A stretch of 37,588 nucleotides of DNA from Gammaproteobacteria bacterium (lineage in GTDB: Bacteria; Pseudomonadota; Gammaproteobacteria; Ga0077536): the NCBI GenBank assembly GCA_030830685.1, contig JAURMM010000115.1:1-37588 (forward strand). Reading direction: 5' to 3'. The translations under genes were made by a program, and so were the position numbers. Of the stretch, positions 1-7,983 are shown piece by piece. Every line of letters starts with the position of its first letter. The first letter of the stretch is position 1. Under the pieces are notes generated by a model, which searched no databases, was not told the origin of the DNA, and saw nothing but the letters and a program-made list of their open reading frames with translations.

Positions 1-2073
1 CACACTCGGATGGCGCGTGCTGAGTGATTTCAGAATGTCCTCGCGGCCCTCGGGCAGCTTGAAGCTGGTTATATGTGTCGCGGGATAGCCTTCAAGGAAG
101 GTAGGGGGCGAGACCACGAAGAAATTAGCCTCCATGGTCTCCCAGTTCACTGCCCTGAGGCTGGTGACCTTGCCGGTCAGCATGCGATCAGCAATGCGAT
201 AGCTGACCGTGTCGCGGAGACTGATGCCGAGTGTCTGGGCAATCTCCACCTCGAACGAGAATTGCGCCGGATCCTCGCCTGCCCGCCAGAACTGTCCCGC
301 TACGAGCCGGTTGTCATGCTTGAGCCGGTCCGCCGTGGAGAGATTGAACTCCCGATCGGCGAGGCGCCGCGCGCGGGGATCTGCATAATCCTCGGGCTGC
401 ACCGGGCGATCGTTGATCGACACCAGACGCGCCCGCACCATGGGCCAGACACCGCCGGTGTTGATTCCTTCGCTGGCAAGAAAGGCCTCGAGCCCCGCGA
501 CTTCCTCGGGTTCGATGTTGATCAGGAATTGATCGGGCGCGTCGGGGGGCAGGCTCTCGGTCCAGTTGGCGACCAGATCCGACCGCACCAGCCCGAGGAG
601 CGTGATGGCGGCGAGGCTCATGCCGAGCGCACAGATCTGCAGACCAACCAAGCCCGGTCTGCGTGTGAGATTGGTGAAGCCCGTGAGCCACCAGGCTGTG
701 CGGCGTCGGAGCCAGGCATCGAGCAGCCCAAGCGTCGCTCTGCCACATGCGAAGAGCAGCACCAGGCAGGTGGAGAGCCCACCCAGCGCCCAAAGGGTGA
801 GCCGCACGTCCCCGGACTGCCAAGGTGCCAGGAGTCCGATGGAGGCCAATGCCCCCCCTGCAATCATGCCGGGACCGGGGCCACGCCAGGGTAGATCCCG
901 GCGCAATACACGCGCGGGCGAGACTTCGCGCAACGCAAGCAACTGGGGCAACGCAAAGCCCATCAGCGCGAGCACGCCTGCCAGAATTCCGGACAGGGCA
1001 GGGCGCACGGATGCCGCAGGCATCTCGCCCTGGACCAGGCCCGCCAAGGCGCGCGACAACCCGAATTCCAGCCCGCTGCCCAGCGCGGCACCGATGACGG
1101 AGGCCACCAGTCCCAGCAGCGCTATCTGAGCGGTATGGAGCCAGCCGAGCGTGCTCCGGGTGGCGCCCAGCGTGCGCCAGATGGCGATGGTATCCACCTG
1201 CTCTCGTGCAAAGCTGTGGGCTGCCACCAGAATGGCAAGACCGGCCAGCGTTGTCGCCACCAGCGCCGCCAGGCTCAGGAACTGACGGGCATGGTCCAAT
1301 GCCGAGCGTACTTCGGGCCTTGCTTCATCCGGGCTGACCACACGAAAACCTTTTGTGCGCGCCTGTTCGCGTGCCAGCGTGGCGAAGATCTCCACCTTCG
1401 GTGCCGGGCCAGCGAGGGCAAGCGCGTACTGCAGACGACTGCCTGGCAGCACCAGACGGGTGGCCGGAAGGTCCGCAAGATTCATCATCACGCGAGGGGC
1501 GATGGAGAAGAGGTCTCCCGCTCGATCGGGTTCCAACGCCAGTACACCGGCGATCCGGAGCTCGGTCGCGCCCACCTTGAGAGCTGCCCCCACCTCGAGT
1601 GACAGCAGCCCCAGCAGGCGCGATTCCACCCAGATCTCCCCCGCGCCGGGACCGTTGCGCAACGGCACGGGGCGGTCGGCGCCCGGACGGACGACCTGTA
1701 CTTCTCCACGCAGGGGGTATGCCTGGTCAACGGCTTTCAGTTCCACCATCTGCAGACCGTCCGCGTGGCTCACCATGCTGCGCATGTTGATCTGCTCGCT
1801 TGCGGCAAGCCCAACCGCTACAGCGCGTGCGCGAAGGTCGGCAGGCAGTGCGCGACTCGACTGGAGTGCAAGGTCGGCGGCAAGCAGACTGCCGGCCTGT
1901 GCGGTCAGTGCACGCTGCACGCGGTCAGTGAAAGTGCCCACGGCGGTCATGCCTGCCACGGCAATCACCAGCGCGATTGCGACCACCACGAGATGCGGAT
2001 TGCGCAAATCCCGGCGCAGCGCGCGCGCGCCGAGGCGCAGCAGGCCGAGCGGACCCGGGGCACGATCAGTCAT
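1..2073 (-). CDS. YbbP-like FtsX-family ABC transporter permease (partial, 3' end cut)
   Basis: This frame is open on the minus strand from an ATG at 2073 to the left edge, 691 codons with no stop, so the C-terminus lies outside the window. The protein starts with a short cytoplasmic stretch and a membrane segment at about residues 27-47. A large extracytoplasmic region follows. A cluster of hydrophobic segments begins near residue 265, including a motif with IWRTLGATR typical of FtsX/DUF214 permeases. A second extracytoplasmic domain begins after about residue 500. This two-module arrangement is that of YbbP, whose family members run to about 800 residues. The start overlaps the ATPase stop by 8 nt, so the two are probably translationally coupled as one inner-membrane transporter. 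The substrate is unknown, and tethering to TesA function is only inferred from conserved neighbourhood. Confidence 0.88.
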   Translation of the reverse strand, partial: MTDRAPGPLGLLRLGARALRRDLRNPHLVVVAIALVIAVAGMTAVGTFTDRVQRALTAQAGSLLAADLALQSSRALPADLRARAVAVGLAASEQINMRSMVSHADGLQMVELKAVDQAYPLRGEVQVVRPGADRPVPLRNGPGAGEIWVESRLLGLLSLEVGAALKVGATELRIAGVLALEPDRAGDLFSIAPRVMMNLADLPATRLVLPGSRLQYALALAGPAPKVEIFATLAREQARTKGFRVVSPDEARPEVRSALDHARQFLSLAALVATTLAGLAILVAAHSFAREQVDTIAIWRTLGATRSTLGWLHTAQIALLGLVASVIGAALGSGLEFGLSRALAGLVQGEMPAASVRPALSGILAGVLALMGFALPQLLALREVSPARVLRRDLPWRGPGPGMIAGGALASIGLLAPWQSGDVRLTLWALGGLSTCLVLLFACGRATLGLLDAWLRRRTAWWLTGFTNLTRRPGLVGLQICALGMSLAAITLLGLVRSDLVANWTESLPPDAPDQFLINIEPEEVAGLEAFLASEGINTGGVWPMVRARLVSINDRPVQPEDYADPRARRLADREFNLSTADRLKHDNRLVAGQFWRAGEDPAQFSFEVEIAQTLGISLRDTVSYRIADRMLTGKVTSLRAVNWETMEANFFVVSPPTFLEGYPATHITSFKLPEGREDILKSLSTRHPSV

Positions 2074-2752
2074 GGGCAGGGTCTGGACGCTGGCGACCCG
2101 CTTCGAGGGTCACTCGCATGGCACAGCGCTGAGCCAGTTTTTCGTCATGTGTGACGAGGATCAGGGTAGTGGCGTGCTCACGGTTCAGTTCGAACATCAG
2201 ATCCATGACCTGGGCTGCGGTGCGGGTATCGAGGTTGCCCGTGGGTTCGTCCGCAAACAGCAGTTCGGGGTTGGTGCAGAAGGCCCGCGCGAGCGCCACG
2301 CGCTGCTGCTCGCCACCCGATAGCTGACGCGGCAGATGGCCGGCCCGCGCTGCGAGACCGACCCGCGCCAGGGCAGCGCCGGCGGTCTGTCTGGCGTTAG
2401 GGCGCCTCGCGAGCTCCAGCGGCAGCAACACGTTCTCCAGTGCCGTCAAGGTGCCGAGCAGATGGAACTGCTGGAATACAAACCCGATACGCTCATTGCG
2501 CAGCCGCGCTCTGGCGTCCTCATCCATGTTCGCGAGATCTTGCCCGCCTACGAGGCAGCGGCCAGAGGTCGGCACTTCCAGCCCCGCCAGCAGTCCTAGC
2601 AATGTCGACTTACCGGAACCAGAGGCCCCCACAATCGCGCAGGTCGTGCCGCGCGCTACCGTGAAGTTGATATCATCGAGAACTCGCAAAAAACCTTCGG
2701 GGCCGGCAAATTCCTTGCACAAGTGTTCGGCAATGACCAATCCGTCCGTCAT
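2066..2752 (-). CDS. ybbA: YbbA-like ABC transporter ATP-binding protein
   Basis: A 228-residue ABC ATPase of the LolD/MacB class. Visible motifs are Walker A GASGSGKS (residues 43-49), the Q-loop at about 94-95, the signature LSGGEQ (144-149), Walker B LLFADEP (164-170) with the catalytic Glu, and the switch His202. In this class two ATPases drive an FtsX-type permease, here the gene directly downstream, which overlaps by 8 nt. The pair lies divergent to tesA, as ybbA-ybbP does in E. coli, and this supports the name. The ATG at 2752 is the first start in frame. Upstream there is no clear Shine-Dalgarno, and the start sits inside or against the start of tesA. TTG codons at residues 5 and 11 are possible alternatives. 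Confidence 0.9.
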   Translation of the reverse strand: MTDGLVIAEHLCKEFAGPEGFLRVLDDINFTVARGTTCAIVGASGSGKSTLLGLLAGLEVPTSGRCLVGGQDLANMDEDARARLRNERIGFVFQQFHLLGTLTALENVLLPLELARRPNARQTAGAALARVGLAARAGHLPRQLSGGEQQRVALARAFCTNPELLFADEPTGNLDTRTAAQVMDLMFELNREHATTLILVTHDEKLAQRCAMRVTLEAGRQRPDPAHD

Positions 2753-3395
2753 GAAACTGCTTCTGTGTTGTGTGCTTTGGTGGGGGACGGTGAGCGCTGC
2801 GCTGGCAGCCTCGCCGGTGATCCTGATTCTCGGCGACAGCCTGAGTGCGGCCTATGGCATTGCGCCCGAGACGGGCTGGGTAGCGTTGCTCGAATCCCGA
2901 CTGCGCAGCCAAGGCTATCCGCATCGGGTGGTAAACGCGAGTATCAGCGGCGAGACCACCAGTGGCGGGAGACGACGCCTGCCGGCACTGCTGATGGACC
3001 ACCAACCTGCGCTGGTAGTAGTGGAACTGGGTGCCAACGATGGCCTGCGTGGTTTCGATCTCGCTGAAATCCGGGACAACCTGCATGGCATGTTGCGGGC
3101 CATCGATCAAACCGGCGCGCAGGCGCTGGTCGTGCGCATGGAGGTCCCGCCCAACTACGGGCCAGAGTATGCTGAAGGCTTCTCCGCGGTTTACGATGCG
3201 CTGGGCAGATTGAAGCCGTCGCTGACGCAGTCTCCTGTGTTGGCGCCCTTTTTTCTGGCCGACGTGATCCTCGATCCGGAATTGATGCAAGCCGATGGCC
3301 TGCACCCCACTTCCCGTGCCCAGCCGCGTCTGCTGGACTCGCTGTGGCCCGTCCTTGAACCCTTGCTTGCCAGCCATATGGCGGAGAGACCATGA
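2733..3395 (+). CDS. tesA: Periplasmic multifunctional esterase TesA (acyl-CoA thioesterase I / arylesterase)
   Basis: An SGNH-hydrolase of 220 residues from the ATG at 2733, or 214 from the ATG at 2751. The N-terminus is a signal peptide with a hydrophobic core and a likely cut after SAALA (residue 25), so the enzyme acts in the periplasm. Catalytic blocks are GDSLS with Ser36, GAND (block III, oxyanion Asn) and DGLHP with Asp188 and His191. The family hydrolyses acyl thioesters, lysophospholipids and small esters. The open frame continues far upstream, but that part is antisense to the ATPase and is not coding. Neither start has a strong ribosome binding site. The stop overlaps the Nudix gene start as ATGA, so the two are coupled. 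Confidence 0.92.
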   Translation: MTNPSVMKLLLCCVLWWGTVSAALAASPVILILGDSLSAAYGIAPETGWVALLESRLRSQGYPHRVVNASISGETTSGGRRRLPALLMDHQPALVVVELGANDGLRGFDLAEIRDNLHGMLRAIDQTGAQALVVRMEVPPNYGPEYAEGFSAVYDALGRLKPSLTQSPVLAPFFLADVILDPELMQADGLHPTSRAQPRLLDSLWPVLEPLLASHMAERP

Positions 3396-3967
3396 AATTC
3401 TGCAGTCAGTGCGGCACCGACAACATCCGCTGGGAAATTCCCGAAGGCGATAATCGCCCGCGCCATGTCTGCGGCGGCTGCAACGAGATCCATTACCAGA
3501 ACCCCAAGATCGTGGTCGGCTGCACTCCCGAATGGGAAGACACGGTGCTGCTGTGCCGTCGTGCCATCGAGCCGCGCCACGGCTACTGGACGCTGCCTGC
3601 GGGCTTCATGGAAAACGATGAGACCACCTCCGAAGCGGCGGAGCGCGAGACGCTGGAAGAGGCCAATGCGCGTGTCGAGCTGCTCGGTCTTTACACGGTG
3701 ATGAACATTCCGCATACCAACCAGGTATACATGATGTTCCGCTCGCGACTGCTCGACCTGGAATTCGGGCCGGGCACCGAGAGCCTCGAGGTCAAGCTCT
3801 TCCGCGAAGACGAGATCCCCTGGCGCGAGCTGGCTTTCCCGACCATCGTCCACACCCTCGAGCTCTATTTCGAGGAGCGCCGCAAGGCGCAATTCGGGGT
3901 GCACCTGGGTGACATCGTGCGTGAGAGTCAGCGTGGGGTGTTCATTCCGCGCCGGCAGCGCGACTGA
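3392..3967 (+). CDS. Nudix hydrolase with N-terminal zinc ribbon
   Basis: A 191-residue Nudix hydrolase. The N-terminus carries a CxxC...CxxC zinc ribbon (Cys4, Cys7, Cys27, Cys30). The Nudix box runs from Gly71 to about residue 93, with Glu77, Arg85-Glu86 and Glu89-Glu90 placed as in GX5EX7REUXEEXGU. The late Gly of the consensus is Asn92 here. The family hydrolyses nucleoside diphosphates linked to another group. The zinc ribbon is like that of NADH pyrophosphatase-related proteins, but the characteristic NudC tail motif is not evident, so the substrate is unknown. The start overlaps the tesA stop by 4 nt, and a HIT protein follows after 28 nt, giving a small plus-strand operon. Confidence 0.9.
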   Translation: MKFCSQCGTDNIRWEIPEGDNRPRHVCGGCNEIHYQNPKIVVGCTPEWEDTVLLCRRAIEPRHGYWTLPAGFMENDETTSEAAERETLEEANARVELLGLYTVMNIPHTNQVYMMFRSRLLDLEFGPGTESLEVKLFREDEIPWRELAFPTIVHTLELYFEERRKAQFGVHLGDIVRESQRGVFIPRRQRD

Positions 3968-3995
3968 ATTCCGTCAGCCCAACCGGAGTACGTTG

Positions 3996-4340
3996 ATGAC
4001 CGACAAAACCCTGTTCGAACGCATCATCGCCCGTGAGATACCGGCGACCATCCTGTATGAGGACGATCGCTGCATCGCCTTTCGGGATATCAACCCGCAA
4101 GCCCCTTTCCACGCATTGGTGGTGCCGATCAAGCCGCTCCCGCGCCTGGGAGATGCTGCGCCGACTGACAGCGCGCTCATGGGACATCTGATGCTGACCG
4201 CCGCACGCGTGGCGCGTGAAGCAGGGTACGGCGAGAATTTCCGGCTGGCCCTGAACAACGGGGCGGGTGCGGGGCAGACGGTGTTCCATTTGCACATCCA
4301 TGTGCTGGCGGGTCGGCCCTTCTCCTGGCCGCCCGGCTGA
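3996..4340 (+). CDS. HIT family protein (HinT-like purine nucleoside phosphoramidase)
   Basis: A 114-residue histidine-triad protein. The catalytic motif HLHIHV lies at residues 98-103 (His98, His100, His102), and an Asn-rich strand before it (ALNNGAGAGQ) contacts the nucleotide phosphate. Length and order match HinT/YcfF, which hydrolyses AMP-lysine and other adenosine phosphoramidates in the cytosol. I chose the ATG at 3996 because GGAG at 3985-3988 is a well-spaced ribosome binding site and because HinT proteins start just before a KTLFxRII-type segment. The longer open frame upstream overlaps the Nudix gene and is rejected. It is likely the last gene of the tesA operon. Confidence 0.93.
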   Translation: MTDKTLFERIIAREIPATILYEDDRCIAFRDINPQAPFHALVVPIKPLPRLGDAAPTDSALMGHLMLTAARVAREAGYGENFRLALNNGAGAGQTVFHLHIHVLAGRPFSWPPG

Positions 4341-4367
4341 CGCGCGGCGGTATTCCTGCGCGCCGGA

Positions 4368-4381
4368 GCCCGGCGCCGGGC
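4368..4381. terminator. Possible bidirectional terminator palindrome between hint and rho
   Basis: A perfect 14-nt GC palindrome (GCCCGGCGCCGGGC) lies in the 54-nt gap between the convergent HIT gene and rho. There is no T-run on either side and almost no loop, so intrinsic termination is only a possibility. Confidence 0.3.
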
Positions 4382-4394
4382 GGGTGATGCGCGC

Positions 4395-5654
4395 TTAGGA
4401 GCGCTTCATCGAGTCAAAGAATTCGGCGTTGTTCTTGGTCGCCTTGAGGCGCTCAAGCAGGAATTCCATCGCCGCGATTTCTTCCATCGGATGCAGCAGC
4501 TTGCGCAGGATCCACATCTTCTGCAGCTCATCCGGATGAGTCAGCAGTTCTTCCCGGCGGGTGCCCGACCGGTTGATGTTGACGGCGGGGAAGATGCGTT
4601 TTTCCGCAATCTTGCGGTCCAGATGCACTTCCATGTTGCCCGTGCCCTTGAACTCTTCGTAGATGACGTCATCCATGCGTGACCCGGTATCGATCAGCGC
4701 CGTGGCGATGATGGTCAGGCTGCCGCCTTCCTCGATATTGCGCGCGGCGCCGAAGAAACGCTTCGGCCTTTGCAGGGCGTTCGCATCCACACCACCCGTA
4801 AGCACCTTGCCTGAAGCGGGCACCACGGTGTTGTAGGCTCGCGCGAGGCGTGTGATGGAGTCGAGAAGAATCACCACGTCACGCTTGTGCTCGACCAGCC
4901 GCTTGGCCTTGTCGATCACCATTTCGGCGACCTGCACATGGCGGCTGGCCGGTTCATCGAAGGTGCTGGAGATGACTTCGCCGCGCACGGTGCGCTGCAT
5001 TTCCGTGACTTCCTCGGGACGCTCGTCGATGAGCAGCACTATGAGGTAGCACTCCGGATGATTGGCCGCCACTGACTGCGCGATGCTGGACAGGAGCATG
5101 GTCTTGCCGGCTTTCGGCGGCGAGATGATGAGCCCACGCTGACCTTTGCCGATGGGGGCAACGAGATCGATCACGCGGGGCGCCAGATCCTCACGACTCC
5201 CGTTCCCGAGTTCCAGATTCAGACGCTTCTGCGCGAACAGCGGCGTGAGATTCTCGAACAGGACCTTGTTCTTGGTGTTCTCCGGCGGCTCGAAATTGAT
5301 GTCATTGACCTTGAGCAGCGCGAAGTAACGCTCACCATCCTTGGGTGGCCGGATCTTGCCGGAGATGGTATCGCCAGTGCGTAGATTGAACCGACGGATC
5401 TGGCTGGGTGACACGTAGATGTCATCCGGCCCGGCGAGATAGGAACTGTCACCTGAGCGCAGGAAGCCGAAGCCATCCGAGAGGATCTCCAACACGCCAT
5501 CCCCGGAGATGTCCTCGCCTTTCTTCGCATGCCCCTTGAGGATGCCGAAGATGACGTCCTGTTTACGTGAGCGGGCGACCCCTTCGAGGCCCATTTCGTC
5601 CGCAAGCGCGATCAGTTCCGAGGCCGGTTTGCGTTTGAGTTCGGTGAGATTCAT
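4395..5654 (-). CDS. rho: Transcription termination factor Rho
   Basis: Rho, 419 residues, exactly the E. coli length. Order of parts: N-terminal three-helix domain (1-47), cold-shock-like RNA-binding fold with DGFGFLR (60-66), and a RecA-type ATPase with P-loop SPPKAGKT (178-185). Further on are the Walker B region ending in LLIDERPEE, the RNA-contacting Q-loop ([11 protein letters not shown]) and the R-loop region beyond it. As a hexameric RNA-DNA translocase it ends untranslated and many intrinsic-terminator-less transcripts. trxA lies 183 nt upstream on the same strand, as in E. coli and Pseudomonas. The start ATG has no purine-rich Shine-Dalgarno, because the leader just before it is C-rich. 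This fits Rho binding to its own leader, as known for E. coli rho. Confidence 0.98.
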   Translation of the reverse strand: MNLTELKRKPASELIALADEMGLEGVARSRKQDVIFGILKGHAKKGEDISGDGVLEILSDGFGFLRSGDSSYLAGPDDIYVSPSQIRRFNLRTGDTISGKIRPPKDGERYFALLKVNDINFEPPENTKNKVLFENLTPLFAQKRLNLELGNGSREDLAPRVIDLVAPIGKGQRGLIISPPKAGKTMLLSSIAQSVAANHPECYLIVLLIDERPEEVTEMQRTVRGEVISSTFDEPASRHVQVAEMVIDKAKRLVEHKRDVVILLDSITRLARAYNTVVPASGKVLTGGVDANALQRPKRFFGAARNIEEGGSLTIIATALIDTGSRMDDVIYEEFKGTGNMEVHLDRKIAEKRIFPAVNINRSGTRREELLTHPDELQKMWILRKLLHPMEEIAAMEFLLERLKATKNNAEFFDSMKRS

Positions 5655-5655
5655 C

Positions 5656-5740
5656 GTGGTGGAGGCTGCTGTTGGGTTGGACGCCCGCGCGGGAACCGCG
5701 GCAGGGCTCGGAGGTGACTACAGGGGTGGAGTGGAAAGGG
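5656..5740 (-). promoter_or_regulatory. C-rich, G-poor rho leader (candidate rut region for autoregulation)
   Basis: Read as RNA on the minus strand, the leader has two C-rich, G-poor patches. At 5710-5740 there are 17 C and 2 G in 31 nt, and at 5656-5680 there are 14 C and 2 G in 25 nt. Rho utilisation sites have this composition, and E. coli rho is known to be autoregulated by attenuation in its leader. Function here is inferred. Confidence 0.45.
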
Positions 5741-5805
5741 CCCAGACGGGCTCCTTCGAAAACTTGAGCCCAGACCTTAGCACGCACCCTGTGCGCAGTC
5801 CAGAC

Positions 5806-5829
5806 GCCTGCAGCCCAGTGGCTGCAGGC
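5806..5829 (-). terminator. Strong hairpin 8 nt after trxA
   Basis: A perfect 10-bp inverted repeat GCCTGCAGCC/GGCTGCAGGC with a 4-nt loop starts 8 nt after the trxA stop. There is no T-run after it in the trxA direction. It could be a weak terminator, a 3'-end stabiliser for trxA mRNA, or part of the rho attenuator. Confidence 0.5.
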
Positions 5830-5837
5830 CCGGGATT

Positions 5838-6167
5838 TCAGATATGGCTGTCGATGAACGCGGTGAGTTGTGATTTTGTGAGGGCGCCGACGTGCGTCGC
5901 GATCACACCACCATCCTTGAACAGCATGAGCGTAGGTACACCGCGAATCCCGTATTTGGTCGAAGTGGCCTGATTGCTGTCCACATCGAGTTTCGCGATG
6001 GTCAGACGTGCCTGATATTCGTTGGAGACCTCATCCAGGATCGGGGCGATCATCCGGCAGGGTCCGCACCATTCGGCCCAATAGTCCACCAGCACGGGCT
6101 TGTCGGATTTGAGGACGTCGGCTTCAAACGAGGCGTCGGTGACATAGACGATGTGCTGGCTGCTCAT
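5838..6167 (-). CDS. trxA: Thioredoxin 1
   Basis: A 109-residue thioredoxin with a single thioredoxin fold and the redox motif WCGPC at residues 33-37, followed by the cis-proline region GVPTLMLF at about 75-83. It reduces protein disulfides in the cytosol using electrons from thioredoxin reductase. Length equals E. coli TrxA. The conserved trxA-rho order supports the name. A strong hairpin directly follows the stop. It diverges from lptM-lysA across a 224-nt gap in which no convincing promoter stands out. Confidence 0.97.
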   Translation of the reverse strand: MSSQHIVYVTDASFEADVLKSDKPVLVDYWAEWCGPCRMIAPILDEVSNEYQARLTIAKLDVDSNQATSTKYGIRGVPTLMLFKDGGVIATHVGALTKSQLTAFIDSHI

Positions 6168-6391
6168 GGGCTGCGGAAAGCTCCGGGGGATGAAAGGACG
6201 GCCGATTTTTGACTGATTGCTGCGGCGAATGCAAGCAGAGCGCCGGCCGATGCAGCGACAATCACGCGCCGTTTGCGCTAGTCTTCCGGTTGGCGGCGGG
6301 CACTCTCAGGTGCGATGCCGGCTCCGGTTTTGCGGGGGGATTTCCCGCCGCTCATTTTCCACTGCAAGGCTTTTCATCTGGCGCCTCTCCC

Positions 6392-6529
6392 ATGGCTACC
6401 AACAAACCCGTCCTGATTCTGCTCCTGGTGCTGGCACTCGCCATGGGAGGTGGTCTGACCGCCTGTGGTCAGAAAGGTGATCTGTACCTGCCCGGCAAGC
6501 CGGACAGGCTGCAACCCGAACGGCCCTGA
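6392..6529 (+). CDS. lptM: Small lipoprotein LptM (YifL family)
   Basis: A 45-residue lipoprotein. A hydrophobic signal segment (residues 6-20) ends in the lipobox LTAC with Cys25 as lipidation site. The mature protein begins CGQKGDLYLP, the hallmark of the YifL/LptM family. LptM helps the LptD-LptE outer-membrane LPS translocon mature. The mature part is very short, about 21 residues, and the long C-terminal tail found in enterobacteria is absent. I chose the ATG at 6392 because it gives a normal lipoprotein signal. The longer frame upstream lacks one. It ends 18 nt before lysA, the usual lppL/lptM-lysA pairing. Confidence 0.85.
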   Translation: MATNKPVLILLLVLALAMGGGLTACGQKGDLYLPGKPDRLQPERP

Positions 6530-6547
6530 GCCGAAGAGAACAGAGTC

Positions 6548-7789
6548 ATGGCATTCCATCGCGCACATGGCCGATTGATGGTCGAAGGTGTCCCTTTGTC
6601 GGACATCGCAGAGCAGTTCGGTACTCCCGCCTATGTCTATTCCCGAGCGCAGCTGGAGGCCAACTGGAAGGCCTACAACACGGCTTTCGGAACCCGCGCT
6701 CATCGCATCCATTACGCGGTGAAGGCCAACGGCAATCTGGCCCTGCTCAATCTGCTCAAACGACTCGGGTCAGGCTTCGACATCGTTTCGGGTGGAGAAC
6801 TGGCCCGCGTGCTCGCGGCCGGCGCGACTGGTGCCGATCTGGTGTTTTCCGGCGTGGGCAAATCGCGCACCGAGCTGCGAGACGCGTTGCTGGCTGGCGT
6901 GGGTTGTATCAATGTTGAGTCAGCCCCCGAGCTGAATCGGCTCGCCGGACTCGCCGCGGAGCTCGGGATCGAAGCCCCGGTGGCTTTCCGGATCAACCCG
7001 GATGTGGACCCGGGTACCCATCCGTACATCTCTACCGGCCTCGAGCAGAACAAGTTCGGAATCCCCATGCGCGAGGCTCCCGCGCTTTATCGCGAAGCGG
7101 CGGCCCTGCCGTTCATCCGGGTCAAGGGCATCGCCTGCCACATCGGCTCACAACTCACGGACCTCTCGCCCATCGCCGATACGGTGGCAAGAGTGCTTGC
7201 GCTCGCTTCCGAGATAGAGGCCATGGGCATTGCGCTGGAACATCTGGACCTCGGGGGAGGCCTGGGAATCCGCTACAAGGATGAACAGCCCCCGGCGCAT
7301 GCAGACTACGTGCGAGTGCTGTCCGCGATTCCCGACCGCTACGAGATCCATATCGAACCCGGCCGCTCCATCGTCGGCGATGCGGGGGTGTTGCTGACCA
7401 CGGTGGAATACCTCAAGCAGACACCGGCGCGGCATTTCGCGATCTGTGATGCTGCCATGACCGAACTCATCCGACCCGCGCTCTACGAGGCCTGGCACGG
7501 GGTGGAATTGCTGGAGGCGCCTGGCGAGTCAGGCGTGGCGGCGACCTATGATCTGGTGGGCCCAGTCTGCGAGAGCGCCGATTTCCTTGCTCATGAGCGG
7601 GAGCTATCCCTCTCGGCGGGTGCCCGGCTTGCCCTGATGAACGCCGGTGCCTACGGGTTCGTGATGGCTTCGAACTACAACACCCGGCCCCGCCCCCCGG
7701 AAATCCTGGTGGACGGGGGTGCCGTGCACCAGATTCGCCCCCGGGAACGCATGACAGACCTGTTCGGCATGGAACGACCAATCCCCTGA
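6548..7789 (+). CDS. lysA: Diaminopimelate decarboxylase
   Basis: A 413-residue PLP enzyme of fold type III that converts meso-diaminopimelate to lysine, the last step of lysine synthesis. It has a TIM-barrel domain with the PLP lysine in YAVKAN (Lys59), HIGSQ at 198-202, the phosphate-binding GGGLG at 236-240 and EPGRS at 270-274. In the C-terminal beta domain the catalytic Cys341 sits in GPVCESADF. Length is normal for LysA. It follows lptM closely. In many gammaproteobacteria dapF comes next, but here the next gene is glnA after a 366-nt gap. Confidence 0.97.
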   Translation: MAFHRAHGRLMVEGVPLSDIAEQFGTPAYVYSRAQLEANWKAYNTAFGTRAHRIHYAVKANGNLALLNLLKRLGSGFDIVSGGELARVLAAGATGADLVFSGVGKSRTELRDALLAGVGCINVESAPELNRLAGLAAELGIEAPVAFRINPDVDPGTHPYISTGLEQNKFGIPMREAPALYREAAALPFIRVKGIACHIGSQLTDLSPIADTVARVLALASEIEAMGIALEHLDLGGGLGIRYKDEQPPAHADYVRVLSAIPDRYEIHIEPGRSIVGDAGVLLTTVEYLKQTPARHFAICDAAMTELIRPALYEAWHGVELLEAPGESGVAATYDLVGPVCESADFLAHERELSLSAGARLALMNAGAYGFVMASNYNTRPRPPEILVDGGAVHQIRPRERMTDLFGMERPIP

Positions 7790-7828
7790 AACCCTCCAGG
7801 CCCCAAGCTCTCGAACCCGCACCCTTCT

Positions 7829-7853
7829 GAAGCGCCAATGAACAGAGCGCTTC
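7829..7853 (+). terminator. Candidate lysA terminator hairpin
   Basis: An inverted repeat GAAGCGC (7829-7835) and GCGCTTC (7847-7853) with an 11-nt loop lies 39 nt after the lysA stop, and is followed by the T-rich stretch ATATTTGT. The T-tract is broken, and the right arm overlaps a candidate NtrC site. Confidence 0.4.
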
Positions 7854-7864
7854 ATATTTGTGCG
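7848..7864 (+). promoter_or_regulatory. Candidate NtrC site 1 upstream of glnA
   Basis: A 17-nt stretch (CGCTTCATATTTGTGCG) keeps the GC...GTGC dyad bases of the NtrC consensus, 10 of 17 positions by eye. Its centre is about -128 from the sigma-54 start predicted here. E. coli glnA enhancer sites lie at about -140 and -108. Confidence 0.4.
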
Positions 7865-7878
7865 AACAAATTCTAAAT

Positions 7879-7895
7879 CGCTCGATTTTGGGGCA
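7879..7895 (+). promoter_or_regulatory. Candidate NtrC site 2 upstream of glnA
   Basis: CGCTCGATTTTGGGGCA matches about 10 of 17 NtrC consensus positions, including GC near the left end and TGG/GCA on the right. Its centre is 31 bp from site 1, three helical turns. It lies directly against a sigma-70 minus-10 box, so bound NtrC could block that promoter. Confidence 0.4.
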
Positions 7896-7901
7896 TATAA
7901 T
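7896..7901 (+). promoter_or_regulatory. Sigma-70 minus-10 box of glnA (glnAp1-like)
   Basis: A perfect TATAAT stands out in GC-rich DNA. The minus-35 position (about 7873-7878) is poor, so the promoter may be weak or activator dependent. Transcript start would be near 7908. Confidence 0.5.
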
Positions 7902-7957
7902 GCCGCGCCCTGTGGGTGAAGCCCTTGGATCAAGGCCCCGGATCAAGAGGATAGCGC

Positions 7958-7973
7958 TGGCATGTATCGTGCT
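7958..7973 (+). promoter_or_regulatory. Sigma-54 promoter of glnA (glnAp2-like)
   Basis: TGGCATGTATCGTGCT fits the -24/-12 consensus TGGCACRNNNNTTGCW at all but two positions, with GG and GC correctly spaced. The predicted start is about 7984. NtrC, encoded 2.9 kb downstream, would be the activator. Confidence 0.75.
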
Positions 7974-7983
7974 CAGTAATTTT

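Noticed and set aside
5563..5787. A leader peptide gene before rho
   Set aside because: The only frame starts with GTG, has no ribosome binding site and runs far into rho, so it does not look like a rhoL-type leader.
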